Assembly: GCF_009912395.1 (NCBI RefSeq)
Contig: NZ_WNDO01000026.1
Location: forward strand, 20,108-84,107
DNA: 64,000 bases
Reading direction: 5' to 3'
Origin: Luteibacter sp.
GTDB lineage: Bacteria > Pseudomonadota > Gammaproteobacteria > Xanthomonadales > Rhodanobacteraceae
A program made the position numbers and the translations under genes. The notes below the pieces were generated by a model, which was not told the origin of the DNA, ran no database searches, and was given only the letters and a program-made list of their open reading frames with translations. This document shows, one piece after another, positions 35,177-43,158 of this stretch; position 1 is the first letter of the stretch, and every line of letters begins with the position of its first letter.

Positions 35177-36721
35177 ATGCTCAAGTCGCATTGCTTGGTT
35201 GCGCTCACCGCTTTCATCGCGCTGCCCGCCTTTGCGGCAGACATACAGGTGCGTAATGAGGTTTCTTCCGACCAGGTGATGTCGGGGCGGTTGCTGGTTA
35301 TCGCACGCCGTGTGGCTCCCTCCGAGAGCACCTTGCCCACGCAGATTGATATCGAATCCTTTTCACCAGAGGATGGTCTCGCCGTGATGGGCAGGGACGT
35401 CGATGGCATGCAGCGTGGAGCGACACGCCGCCTCGACGATGAGGACGCTGCCTGGCCGACATCGCCATGGAAGTTGCCGGCGGGCGATTATTGGATGCAG
35501 GCCCTGCTCGACACACGTCGAGACTATGGTCATTTCGGCCGTGGGGGCGGTGACCTCACCGGACCGGTCCGGCGCATACATGTCGATGGGCGGCCCTTGA
35601 ATATTGAATTGACGCTGGACCGCGTATGGCCTGCGGTACAGCCCTGGGTATTCGATCCGCGGACCGCGCGCTTCATCGTCGATGCGATTCCACATGCTCG
35701 AGCCAATGCTCGACCCTATGTGTTCAACAGTTCATCGGTTAGCGCATTTTTCGGCCGTCCTGTGGATCAGCGTGGCTGGGTGCTTTTACCGCCAGGCTAC
35801 GATGCAAGGAAAAAATACCCTACGGTTTATTCGCTATCGACCTATAGCGGCGACTTGGCACGACGCAGCTTTGACGTGACCTTGATCGATCTCTTGATGG
35901 CGCGTGGCGATTTGCCGGCCATGGTCTGGGTCTTTCCCGACTACTCTGTGCCAGGAGGCACCCATGAGTTCGTGGATTCGGTCAACAACGGTCCTTGGGA
36001 CCATGCATTCGTCGACGAACTCATACCCTGGATCGAAGGGCACTATGCTGTCGATACATCCCCCTGCAAGCGGTTATTGACGGGCCATTCTTCAGGAGGT
36101 TGGTCATCGCTCTGGTTGCAGGTGCATCATCCCGAGACGTTTGGAGGCACCTGGTCTACCGGCCCTGATCCCATCGATTTTCACTCCTTCCTCAATGTTG
36201 ATATCTATGCAGACGTGGCCAACGCGTACCGCTTCGCCGACGGCACGCCGATTCCCGCAGCCAGGGCGCGAGGCAAAGTGGTGGCGCGCTTTGAGGACGT
36301 CGCACGCATCGAGCGGGTTCTAGGCGGTAGCGGTGGTCAGTTGACCAGCTTCGAATGGACCTATTCACCCCGCGGCGACGATGGTAGGCCCATGCCACTA
36401 TTTGATGACCGCACCGGTGCGGTGGATAAGGCTGTCGCATCGGCGTGGGCTAGCTACGACATCGTGGCGTATTTGCGTGCGCATCCGGATCCTCGGCTCA
36501 GGGGAAAGCTTCATGTCATCGTCGGTGCGGAAGACAATTATTATCTCGATGGGGCGGTTCGACGGTTGGCCGAGCTACCTGACGCAGCAGACGTGCGGAT
36601 TCTTCCCGGACGTACCCACAACAACCTGTACCAGATCGGCGACGACCCATTAGGCTTCTTTCGAACGATCGGCCACGAGATGTCGGAAACGATCCGTAAC
36701 CATCAAGGATTGCAAAAGTAA
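35177..36721 (+). CDS. Secreted esterase of the EstD/enterochelin-esterase-like fold
   Basis: 514 residues, AGGGGG ribosome site, signal peptide ending PAFAA. An N-terminal ~170-residue domain precedes an alpha/beta hydrolase (putative esterase, Fes-like) domain with GWVLLPPGYDARKKYPTVY, the nucleophile in LLTGHSSGGWSSLW, and a terminal His in PGRTHNNLYQ. Proteins of this fold hydrolyse acyl or siderophore ester bonds; the substrate is unknown. Codon use is less GC-biased than in neighbouring genes. It is preceded by a divergent AraC regulator and followed by the M61 gene, 145 nt later. Confidence 0.88.
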   Translation: MLKSHCLVALTAFIALPAFAADIQVRNEVSSDQVMSGRLLVIARRVAPSESTLPTQIDIESFSPEDGLAVMGRDVDGMQRGATRRLDDEDAAWPTSPWKLPAGDYWMQALLDTRRDYGHFGRGGGDLTGPVRRIHVDGRPLNIELTLDRVWPAVQPWVFDPRTARFIVDAIPHARANARPYVFNSSSVSAFFGRPVDQRGWVLLPPGYDARKKYPTVYSLSTYSGDLARRSFDVTLIDLLMARGDLPAMVWVFPDYSVPGGTHEFVDSVNNGPWDHAFVDELIPWIEGHYAVDTSPCKRLLTGHSSGGWSSLWLQVHHPETFGGTWSTGPDPIDFHSFLNVDIYADVANAYRFADGTPIPAARARGKVVARFEDVARIERVLGGSGGQLTSFEWTYSPRGDDGRPMPLFDDRTGAVDKAVASAWASYDIVAYLRAHPDPRLRGKLHVIVGAEDNYYLDGAVRRLAELPDAADVRILPGRTHNNLYQIGDDPLGFFRTIGHEMSETIRNHQGLQK

Positions 36722-36866
36722 AGGCTCTCATCGCCGCGAAACATGAAGCCCGCCTCGCCATATGTGATGGACAGCGAGGTGTAACTCATGGATGGCGTAC
36801 TTCAATACCGTATCCAGGCAGCCGCTAATTCGGTATTCGTGCTGCCGCGATAAATGAGGAGAACCC

Positions 36867-38597
36867 ATGCTTAGGTGGCCCATCATCTTTGCGCTTGCCT
36901 TGTCGTCCCTGACAGTAGCGCGAGGCGCATCCGGCGCCGAACAGGTCGACTACGCGCTGGCTCCAGGCATGGCGAATGGCGAGCTGTCGGAGTTCGTGGT
37001 GTCTGTGCGGTTCCCGGCGAACGCATCCGGAACCACGGGTTTCGGATGGCTGGCAAGTTGGCGCGGCGATCACCAGTTGAGCCGATACGTACGCGATCTC
37101 ACGGTCGATGGCGCGACGCAGGTGATTCAGGATGCCCCGGGTCACTGGCGCATCGATGCACAGGGCGGCAGGCCGCTGACGGTGCGATACCGGATCGTGC
37201 CCGGCGCCGATCCTTCGCCAAACCCGGGCCGGTTCGATCGTAGCGCCCCGATCATCCACGGAAATGTCTTTTCGGCGCTGGGTATGGCCGTCTTCGGCCG
37301 GCCCGATGGCAGCGAGAAAAGTCCGGCCACGTTTCTCTGGCAGGCGGGTTCGGCCCATATCCCCCTGGTGTCGGATCTTCAGCACTTGTCTGCACCTGGG
37401 CAATCCGCTGGCCGTCCGGGAACGACCGAAGACATTCTGATGAGTACCCTGATCGGAGGCGCAGGCATGATCGGCGCGACGGCCGTGGCTAACAAGAGTG
37501 AGCCGCGAGTGGGCATGCTTCCGGGCAGCGTGGCCAAGCCTGCGGAGTTCGTCGCCGCGGTGCGGCGCATCGTAGCGGCGGAGCGGCATTTCTGGAACGA
37601 AAGCGATCCGGGGCCGTATACGGTGACGACCACGCCGGTACCGGCGAGCTATAACCGATTTATCTCCGGCGCGGGCTTCGACGACAGCTTCGCGCTTTGG
37701 GTCAACACGAAATCAAGCAACGACGATCTCAGCTTCTTCATTGCGCACGAGGACTTCCACAGCTGGAATCCGGGTCAACTGGGTAAGCCTTATGCCGATG
37801 CCTCGGCCGAGCAAAGCGCCGCCTGGTTCAACGAGGGATTCACCGACTACTTCGGCCAGGCGCTGAGTCTTCGATCCGGAGCGGTGACGGTGGAGGCCTT
37901 CCGCGATATATGGAACGACGCATTGAACGAGTACGCCAACTCGCCATGGCGTAATGCGCCCGAGGCCACGCTCGCGCCGGCCTTCTTCAAGGACCAGGGT
38001 GCCAAGCGGATGCCCTACCTGCGAGGCGCCATGTTGGCCGCACGGTGGAACGCGCAGCTTCGCCAGAAACAGGTGGGCGCATCCCATGCCGTGCCCGTCG
38101 ATCTGCGTTCCGTGTTGATCGAGCAGCGCAGGATGGCCGCGACATCATCCGCACAGCCTACCGATCTCTTCGTCAAGGCAGCCTCTCAGTACGGCCTTGA
38201 CGTCAAGGAAGACCTGTCGCGCTTCATCGATAAAGGCGAGACCCTGTCCCTCGAGCCTGACACATTCGGCCCATGCGCGCGGGTGATCACCCAGCAGCGT
38301 CCCAGCCTGGAAGTGGGCTATACCTCTGAGGATCATAAGGTGACCGTTGTCGGTCCCGGCACCAAGGCCTACCTGGCGGGCCTGCGCGTGGGTATGGTCA
38401 TCGTCCAGAAAATCGCGGCGTCCCCCAGCGACTCACGCAAGCCATATCGACTGGATGTGCTCGATGGGAAGACTCGTCGCACCATAACGTTCCTGCCCCA
38501 GGGGCGCGACCAAGTCACCGTACAGCAGCTTCAACTGATTTCGCCGATCTCCAAGGACTGCGCATCAAACCTGGCGGGTATCCGAAGCCTGCCATAG
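36867..38597 (+). CDS. M61-family glycyl-aminopeptidase-like metalloprotease
   Basis: 576 residues, GAGGAG ribosome site, N-terminal signal (FALALSSLTVARGASG). Zinc motif FIAHEDFHSWNPGQLG (HExxH with the M61-type FHxWN context) and downstream WFNEGFTDYFG supplying the third ligand Glu. The C-terminal part resembles a PDZ domain (VVGPGTKAYLAGLRVGMVIV). M61 enzymes cleave N-terminal Gly or Ala, usually in the periplasm. It follows the esterase in the same direction; a shared transcript is possible but the 145-nt gap leaves it open. Confidence 0.9.
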   Translation: MLRWPIIFALALSSLTVARGASGAEQVDYALAPGMANGELSEFVVSVRFPANASGTTGFGWLASWRGDHQLSRYVRDLTVDGATQVIQDAPGHWRIDAQGGRPLTVRYRIVPGADPSPNPGRFDRSAPIIHGNVFSALGMAVFGRPDGSEKSPATFLWQAGSAHIPLVSDLQHLSAPGQSAGRPGTTEDILMSTLIGGAGMIGATAVANKSEPRVGMLPGSVAKPAEFVAAVRRIVAAERHFWNESDPGPYTVTTTPVPASYNRFISGAGFDDSFALWVNTKSSNDDLSFFIAHEDFHSWNPGQLGKPYADASAEQSAAWFNEGFTDYFGQALSLRSGAVTVEAFRDIWNDALNEYANSPWRNAPEATLAPAFFKDQGAKRMPYLRGAMLAARWNAQLRQKQVGASHAVPVDLRSVLIEQRRMAATSSAQPTDLFVKAASQYGLDVKEDLSRFIDKGETLSLEPDTFGPCARVITQQRPSLEVGYTSEDHKVTVVGPGTKAYLAGLRVGMVIVQKIAASPSDSRKPYRLDVLDGKTRRTITFLPQGRDQVTVQQLQLISPISKDCASNLAGIRSLP

Positions 38598-38623
38598 CGT
38601 CCCAAGGTGGTTGAACTTCACCT

Positions 38624-39466
38624 TCAAAGCAATCTTCGAAGTGCGTCCAGGGTTCCGTCCGCTTGCGATGGTGTAAGAACGATGAGTTTCAGATCCGGTG
38701 AATCCCCAATACCAAGGCTTGAGTATTCGAATGTCATGGGGCCAGCAGTCGGATGATTGATGCGCTTTTCGCCCGATTGGGGGCGCAATACCGCTTGTTG
38801 ATCCCACCACTGTGCGAATGCCTCGCTGGCGCGCGACAGGTTCTCGATGAGTCGAATGAAGGATAGGTCGCCTGCGTGGCGCGCGAAGTCGGTGCGAAAC
38901 ATGGCCATCGCCGCGCGGGCGACGGGTTCCCAATCCGTGAGCATGGCTCGGTGGCCTGGGTTCGCAAAAAGCAGGTGCAGCGCGTTCCGTTGGTCGCCCT
39001 CCAGTGCCTCGTAAGGACCGAAGACGACGTCGGCTGCACGGTTCCACGCGAGAATATCCCACCGTCGGCCACGTACGAATGCCGGTTGGTCCTGGAGGCT
39101 GACGAGCATTCGCCGAATGGGATCCTCTACCCGCTCGGGCTCGACCGCCCGATCGTTGTCCGGAGAGACGCGGAACAGGACGAAGAGATGCTCCCGCTCC
39201 GCGGCATCCAGCCGGAGCGCGGCGGCAATCGCCAATAGCACGTCCCCTGATGGATGGACGTCACGGCCTTGTTCGAGCCACGTGTACCAGGTGGTTCCTA
39301 CACCGGCGAGCATCGCCAGCTCTTCACGTCGTAAGCCGGGCGTCCTCCGCCGAGTGCCCGCAGGCAAGCCAACCTCATGCGGGGTGAGGCGCTCACGGCG
39401 GGAGCGGAGAAACGCCCCCGCTTCGCGCTGGCGAAGGGTGTTGCTGGATGAGCTGGGCGTGGTCAT
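38624..39466 (-). CDS. HTH regulator with MmyB-like ligand-binding domain
   Basis: 280 residues. XRE-type helix-turn-helix near the N-terminus (REELAMLAGVGTTWYTWLEQ), then the MmyB-like ligand-binding domain (WDILAWNRAADVVFG, LRPQSGEKRINHPTAGPMTF, abbreviated GEKRINHPTAGP). This is a common proteobacterial and actinobacterial repressor type that controls a neighbouring dehydrogenase. It is divergent from the SDR gene (110-nt shared region), which is the probable target. Confidence 0.92.
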   Translation of the reverse strand: MTTPSSSSNTLRQREAGAFLRSRRERLTPHEVGLPAGTRRRTPGLRREELAMLAGVGTTWYTWLEQGRDVHPSGDVLLAIAAALRLDAAEREHLFVLFRVSPDNDRAVEPERVEDPIRRMLVSLQDQPAFVRGRRWDILAWNRAADVVFGPYEALEGDQRNALHLLFANPGHRAMLTDWEPVARAAMAMFRTDFARHAGDLSFIRLIENLSRASEAFAQWWDQQAVLRPQSGEKRINHPTAGPMTFEYSSLGIGDSPDLKLIVLTPSQADGTLDALRRLL

Positions 39467-39576
39467 GACTTTACCGTAGTACTTTCCATACCAGGATACG
39501 CTGCGAACTGTTTGCCTTGGTGGTTGGAGGAGACACTCGAATAAGGGCGCTTTGTCCTACTTGAGGAACTGTATCC

Positions 39577-40293
39577 ATGTCATCGCAACATATCGTAGTC
39601 GTTGGTGGGTCATCCGGTATCGGGCTGGAGACGACCAAGCACCTGGTGGGTGCTGGCCATAGCGTCACCATGATCGGACGAAGCAAGGCACGATTGGACA
39701 GCGCCTTGAATGCCACGAACGGTCAAGCCTCGGCCGTGCAGATGGATGCCACCGACGAAGCCGCGCTGGCCGACGGCTTTGCCGGACTCGCGCCCATCGA
39801 CCACATGGTGCTCGCGCTGGGGAGTAGCAAAGGGGTGGGTCCCTTCGGCTCCATCGCCTTGTCGAACATCAAGGCCGGCTTCGAGGAAAAGGTATACGCG
39901 CATATAGCCTGCGCGCAGGCGGCCCTGCCATATATCCATGCGAACGGCAGTCTGATCTTCGTCTCTGGGCTCGCCGCGCAAACTGCTACACCGGGGACCG
40001 CGGGCATCGCAGCTGCCAATGCGGCGGTCGCGGCGCTTGTGCCGGTACTTGCGGTGGAACTTGCGCCGATTCGGGTCAACGGCGTGTCACCGGGCGTCAT
40101 AGATACACCATGGTGGGACGTTGTCCCCGAGGAGCATAAGCAAGCCCTGTTCGCTGAATACGCAGCGAAGACGCCGGTGGGTCGGGTGGGTCGCGCTAAG
40201 GACATCGCCCAGGCCATCGCCTTCCTGATTGGCAACAGCTTCGTGAACGGTCACATGCTCACCTGCGACGGCGGACTCCGTCACACGGCCTGA
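39577..40293 (+). CDS. SDR-family oxidoreductase with atypical active site
   Basis: 238 residues. The cofactor motif is GGSSGIGLE near the N-terminus, and RVNGVSPGVIDTPWWD marks the SDR C-terminal part. The usual Tyr-x-x-x-Lys catalytic pair is absent: the corresponding helix reads TAGIAAANAAVAAL. Such SDRs with replaced Tyr and Lys form a natural subgroup next to MmyB-like regulators, so this is not a sequencing error by itself. Ribosome site GAGGA precedes the ATG. It is probably under control of the divergent HTH regulator. Confidence 0.9.
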   Translation: MSSQHIVVVGGSSGIGLETTKHLVGAGHSVTMIGRSKARLDSALNATNGQASAVQMDATDEAALADGFAGLAPIDHMVLALGSSKGVGPFGSIALSNIKAGFEEKVYAHIACAQAALPYIHANGSLIFVSGLAAQTATPGTAGIAAANAAVAALVPVLAVELAPIRVNGVSPGVIDTPWWDVVPEEHKQALFAEYAAKTPVGRVGRAKDIAQAIAFLIGNSFVNGHMLTCDGGLRHTA

Positions 40294-40312
40294 CGCGATC
40301 CCATGGCAGGGA

Positions 40313-40708
40313 TCAGTCCGCCGCCTTCTCGACCACCTCGATAGGCTCCTTGCCAGAGCCGAGGCGCTGGGCGAGCTTTTCCAGTTCGGCCGGGGTCAGG
40401 CCGTAGCGGCCCTGGCCGGGATCGATCGTGAGCTTCCCTTCGGTGATGGGGCTTTGCACCGTCACCGTGGTCAGGGTCTTGCCGTTGGCCCGCAGACTGA
40501 CTCGTTTGCCGACATGTGATTCCGTGAAGTTAGCGAACGCGTCGCGAGAGGCATCCGCCAGCTCGACGTCGAGTCGTTGGGCGCCGTTAGCATCGTCCTT
40601 CACCACGGCGGCCTTGGCTACGGTGAGCGATAGGGCCGGCGGACTGGCGATCGCTGCCAGCGGAGAGGCCAGGGCAAGCCCCAGCAGCATGCCGAAAAAC
40701 CTGTGCAT
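40313..40708 (-). CDS. Secreted SecD P1-head-like protein
   Basis: 131 residues from the ATG at 40708 (AAGGAG upstream), with signal peptide FGMLLGLALASPLAAIASP. The domain AFANFTESHVGKRVSLRANG with VTVQSPITEGKLTI resembles the first periplasmic head subdomain of SecD, here as a stand-alone secreted domain. Function is unknown. It lies 51 nt downstream of the pentapeptide-repeat gene on the same strand and may share its transcript. Confidence 0.75.
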   Translation of the reverse strand: MHRFFGMLLGLALASPLAAIASPPALSLTVAKAAVVKDDANGAQRLDVELADASRDAFANFTESHVGKRVSLRANGKTLTTVTVQSPITEGKLTIDPGQGRYGLTPAELEKLAQRLGSGKEPIEVVEKAAD

Positions 40709-40759
40709 CGGTGACTCCTTCGAGCGGGAAGGATTTCCATCTAAGCACACTATCTGTCG

Positions 40760-41359
40760 CTATTCGACCAGGTCGATGTCGAGTCCGCGCAACAGGGAGG
40801 CGGCCTCGGGTAGGGAGAATCGCGCGCGGCGCACGTCGTTCTGGCGGATGTCGATGGTGTAGTCGATCGCGTCGACGAAGTTGGCGCCGGTCAGTCGGGT
40901 GTGGCGGAACATCGCGTCGCGAAGCTCGGTCCCCGCGAAATCGGCGTCCGCGCAGTCCGCATCGGTGAAGTCCACGTTCAGCGCGCGGCATGCGAGCAGG
41001 CGTATCCCTTCCAGGCGCAAGCCGAAGAACGAGGAATCGTTGAGCAGGCAACGTTCGAAGCGAAGCGTTTCGGGAAGTTGTACCGAAGGCCAGTGTCCGC
41101 GTGTCCAGTCGATGCCCAGCATGCGGCAATCGGTGAAGCGCGACTCGGCGAAAAGCGTGCCGCCGATTCGAATCAGGTCCAGGTGGCAGTCGATGAACTC
41201 GCAATCGCGGAACCGGCAGCGGCTGAAGGTCGATCGGTCGAAATGGCACTGACGGAAGGTGCAGCCCTCGAAGCGGATACCTTCGAAGACGGTGTCCTCG
41301 GCCACGATGTCCTTGAATAGCATGTCGGCGTAGTCGCCGCCGTCGATGATCGTATGCAT
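40760..41359 (-). CDS. Pentapeptide-repeat protein, Qnr-like
   Basis: 199 residues from the ATG at 41359 (GGAGCGG upstream). Repeats of the A/S-x-F/L-x-x type run through most of the chain (FEGCTFRQCHFDRSTFSRCR, FTDADCADADFAGTELRDAM), ending before a short C-terminal tail. Length and repeat phase resemble Qnr/MfpA DNA mimics that bind DNA gyrase, but many pentapeptide-repeat proteins have other roles and the family cannot be fixed by eye. Cysteine frequency in the x positions is noticeable. Confidence 0.85.
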   Translation of the reverse strand: MHTIIDGGDYADMLFKDIVAEDTVFEGIRFEGCTFRQCHFDRSTFSRCRFRDCEFIDCHLDLIRIGGTLFAESRFTDCRMLGIDWTRGHWPSVQLPETLRFERCLLNDSSFFGLRLEGIRLLACRALNVDFTDADCADADFAGTELRDAMFRHTRLTGANFVDAIDYTIDIRQNDVRRARFSLPEAASLLRGLDIDLVE

Positions 41360-41404
41360 GTCGCCGCTCCGCGATGAGACGGCCATGATAGCCGCAGTCG
41401 CCAC

Positions 41405-41432
41405 TTGACCCGGGTCCGGAAGGAACTAGAAT
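41405..41432 (+). promoter_or_regulatory. Sigma-70 promoter for the structured RNA
   Basis: TTGACC (41405-41410) and TAGAAT (41427-41432) are separated by 16 nt. The predicted start (~41439) falls just before the first hairpin of the RNA element at 41452. Confidence 0.55.
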
Positions 41433-41451
41433 CGCCCAGGTCGAAATGGCA

Positions 41452-41566
41452 GGCTTGGTCTGGGTAGGCCCAAGCCCTTTCCTTACTAAAGGAAAGCTCT
41501 CTTCACATCGCTCGGATGTGATCCCCGACAGTCCCGCACGCTCGTCGTGCCTATGGGCCTGGTCGG
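41452..41566 (+). ncRNA. Structured RNA or riboswitch-like leader (candidate)
   Basis: Four consecutive stems: GGCTTGG/CCAAGCC (41452-41458, 41470-41476); CTTTCCTT/AAGGAAAG with loop ACTA (41477-41484, 41489-41496); TCACATC/GATGTGA with loop GCTCG (41503-41521); and a nested domain with outer CCGAC/GTCGG (41525-41529, 41562-41566), middle CCC/GGG (41533-41535, 41555-41557), inner GCACG/CGTGC (41536-41540, 41546-41550). A good promoter precedes it and the NmrA-like gene starts 48 nt after it. No known riboswitch is recognised. It could be a leader for that gene or an independent small RNA. Confidence 0.5.
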
Positions 41567-41614
41567 TGACTTGACGCGATGTCGCTCCGGCAGGCCCCGT
41601 TGAAGGAGCTACCC

Positions 41615-42547
41615 ATGTCTGTCATCGATCGATCGAAACCTGTTCTGGTCTTCCTTGCCGCCGGCACGCAGGGCGAAGCCGTTGTGCACGCCGCGCTGGC
41701 GCGTGGCCTAAGCGTTCGCGCACTGGTGCGCAGTCGTACGCGAGCGTCGGCCTTGATGGCACCCAATGTCGAACTGGCCGAGGGCGACCTCGACGATCCT
41801 GTATCGTTGCGCGCAGCCTGTGCAGGCATCCATCACGCTGTGCTCCAAGTACCGCTTGGTTCGGCGGAGAGGATGCAAGCCCAGGCGGAAAATGCGCTGC
41901 TCGCCTGCAAGGCTGCAGGCGTGCGCTCCGTCATCCTCAGGCTTGCCAGTGCGAGCCGGCATGCGCCGTGCGACGAACCGAGCTTCGTCGCCAATCAGCG
42001 GGTGCAGGACGTTGCGCAGGCCTGCGGACTGCCCTTCGCCATCGTGCGTCCCACCATGTATCTGGAGAATCTGCTGAAGCCTTCCGCGCGGGCGGAGATC
42101 CTCACCGAGGGCGTCTTCGCTCCGCCAATACCCTCGTCGCAGCGCATCGCCTGGACATCGGTCGATGATTGCGTCGAGGCGTCGCTGATGCTGCTGGAGC
42201 GTGATGCGATGGGTGGCGATCACCGGATCGCCGGACCGGAGAGCCTGACAGGCGATGAGCTCGTGGCTCGCGTCGGCGCCGGTCTTGGCCGGATCGTCCG
42301 ATATCGCGGTCAATCGCTCGACGCCTTTGAACGCGACGTCGATGCGGCGATGGGGGAGGGCGTGGGTAGGCGAGTGGCCTCCAAGTTTCGCTATTTCGCC
42401 GCGCATCCCGAGGATGCCGATGCGATCCTTGCGCAACCCTATGCAGGCGAATCGGGCCTGGAAGGTTTCCAGCCCACCGATGTCGAGACATGGACGAGGG
42501 CCGCCGTCGCGTCGGGGTGGTTCCTTCATGGACACCGTGTCGCGTAG
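41615..42547 (+). CDS. NmrA-like NAD(P)-binding protein
   Basis: 310 residues from the ATG at 41615 with AAGGAG 7 nt upstream; the frame is open to 41579 but the leader structure and ribosome site favour 41615. The N-terminal Rossmann fold reads VLVFLAAGTQGEAVVHAALARG; then RSRTRAS and NVELAEGDLDD, as in NmrA/atypical SDR proteins. These sense NAD(P) redox state or act as oxidoreductases. A structured RNA element precedes it on the same strand. Confidence 0.85.
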   Translation: MSVIDRSKPVLVFLAAGTQGEAVVHAALARGLSVRALVRSRTRASALMAPNVELAEGDLDDPVSLRAACAGIHHAVLQVPLGSAERMQAQAENALLACKAAGVRSVILRLASASRHAPCDEPSFVANQRVQDVAQACGLPFAIVRPTMYLENLLKPSARAEILTEGVFAPPIPSSQRIAWTSVDDCVEASLMLLERDAMGGDHRIAGPESLTGDELVARVGAGLGRIVRYRGQSLDAFERDVDAAMGEGVGRRVASKFRYFAAHPEDADAILAQPYAGESGLEGFQPTDVETWTRAAVASGWFLHGHRVA

Positions 42548-42582
42548 CATGCCTTTCCAGGCCCCTTCGCCGTGGAGCAGTC

Positions 42583-43119
42583 ATGAAACGAATCCTTGCC
42601 GTTGGCACGCTGGCTTTCGCGATGACCGTCGCCGGGCGATGCGCGGCGACAGATGCGGCTTCGGTCTGGCATGCGAGCCAGGCGTCGCCTGCCGTCGCGC
42701 ATGCTCCATCGCACTACATGGCCTATACGCTCGATCTCGATGGGCTGAAACGGCGGTTGGCGGCATCGCCGGCACGGCTTGATCTTCCGGGGCCGGACGG
42801 CGTCATGCATCCGTTCGACATCACGCCGGCCTCCGCGCTTCCCGCTGCACTTGCGGCGAAGTACCCGGATATCCGCAGTTACCAGGGCAGCGACGGACAG
42901 GGACGGCGCGTCCGTCTCGATCTGTCGCCCAAGGGGCTGAAGGCAGCCGTGTATGGCGATCCCAAGGGCGTATGGCTGGTGCAGCGTGCGACCACGCTGG
43001 GTGGCGATGCGGGTGGTCCGGCTGCTGATGGGGACGTGTACTGGAGCTTCGCCAGGAATGACCTGCCTTCGTCGCCGGCTAACTTCCGCGAAGGCGGCGT
43101 ACACCGCGAAGGCCGTTGA
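42583..43119 (+). CDS. Stand-alone propeptide-like secreted protein
   Basis: 178 residues from the ATG at 42583. Signal peptide (AVGTLAFAMTVAGRCAA). The whole mature chain resembles the N-terminal propeptide of the adjacent convergent metalloprotease: APSHYMAYTLDLDGL versus APSHYRAFTLDFSGL, YPDIRSYQGSDGQGRRVRLD versus YPDIKSYKGEDAEGRRVRLD, VWLVQRA in both, and YWSFAR versus YWSFRR. It has no catalytic domain. It could be a trans-acting inhibitor or folding chaperone, or a truncated duplicate. It ends 40 nt from the protease stop. Confidence 0.85.
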   Translation: MKRILAVGTLAFAMTVAGRCAATDAASVWHASQASPAVAHAPSHYMAYTLDLDGLKRRLAASPARLDLPGPDGVMHPFDITPASALPAALAAKYPDIRSYQGSDGQGRRVRLDLSPKGLKAAVYGDPKGVWLVQRATTLGGDAGGPAADGDVYWSFARNDLPSSPANFREGGVHREGR

Positions 43120-43122
43120 AGG

Positions 43123-43150
43123 GACCACGCTTCCCTTAGGAAGCGTGGTC
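43123..43150. terminator. Bidirectional hairpin between propeptide-like gene and protease
   Basis: GACCACGCTTCC (43123-43134) and GGAAGCGTGGTC (43139-43150) form a perfect 12-bp stem with a 4-nt loop, between two convergent stop codons. Confidence 0.75.
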
Positions 43151-43158
43151 GCGGGTGT

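Noticed and set aside
38598..38623. Possible terminator between M61 and HTH genes
   Set aside because: Only 26 nt separate the convergent stops and no stem longer than five pairs is visible.
41411..41426. GGTCCGGAAGGAA resembling the SRP RNA loop
   Set aside because: Flanking sequence does not form the SRP helix; it falls between promoter elements of another candidate transcript.
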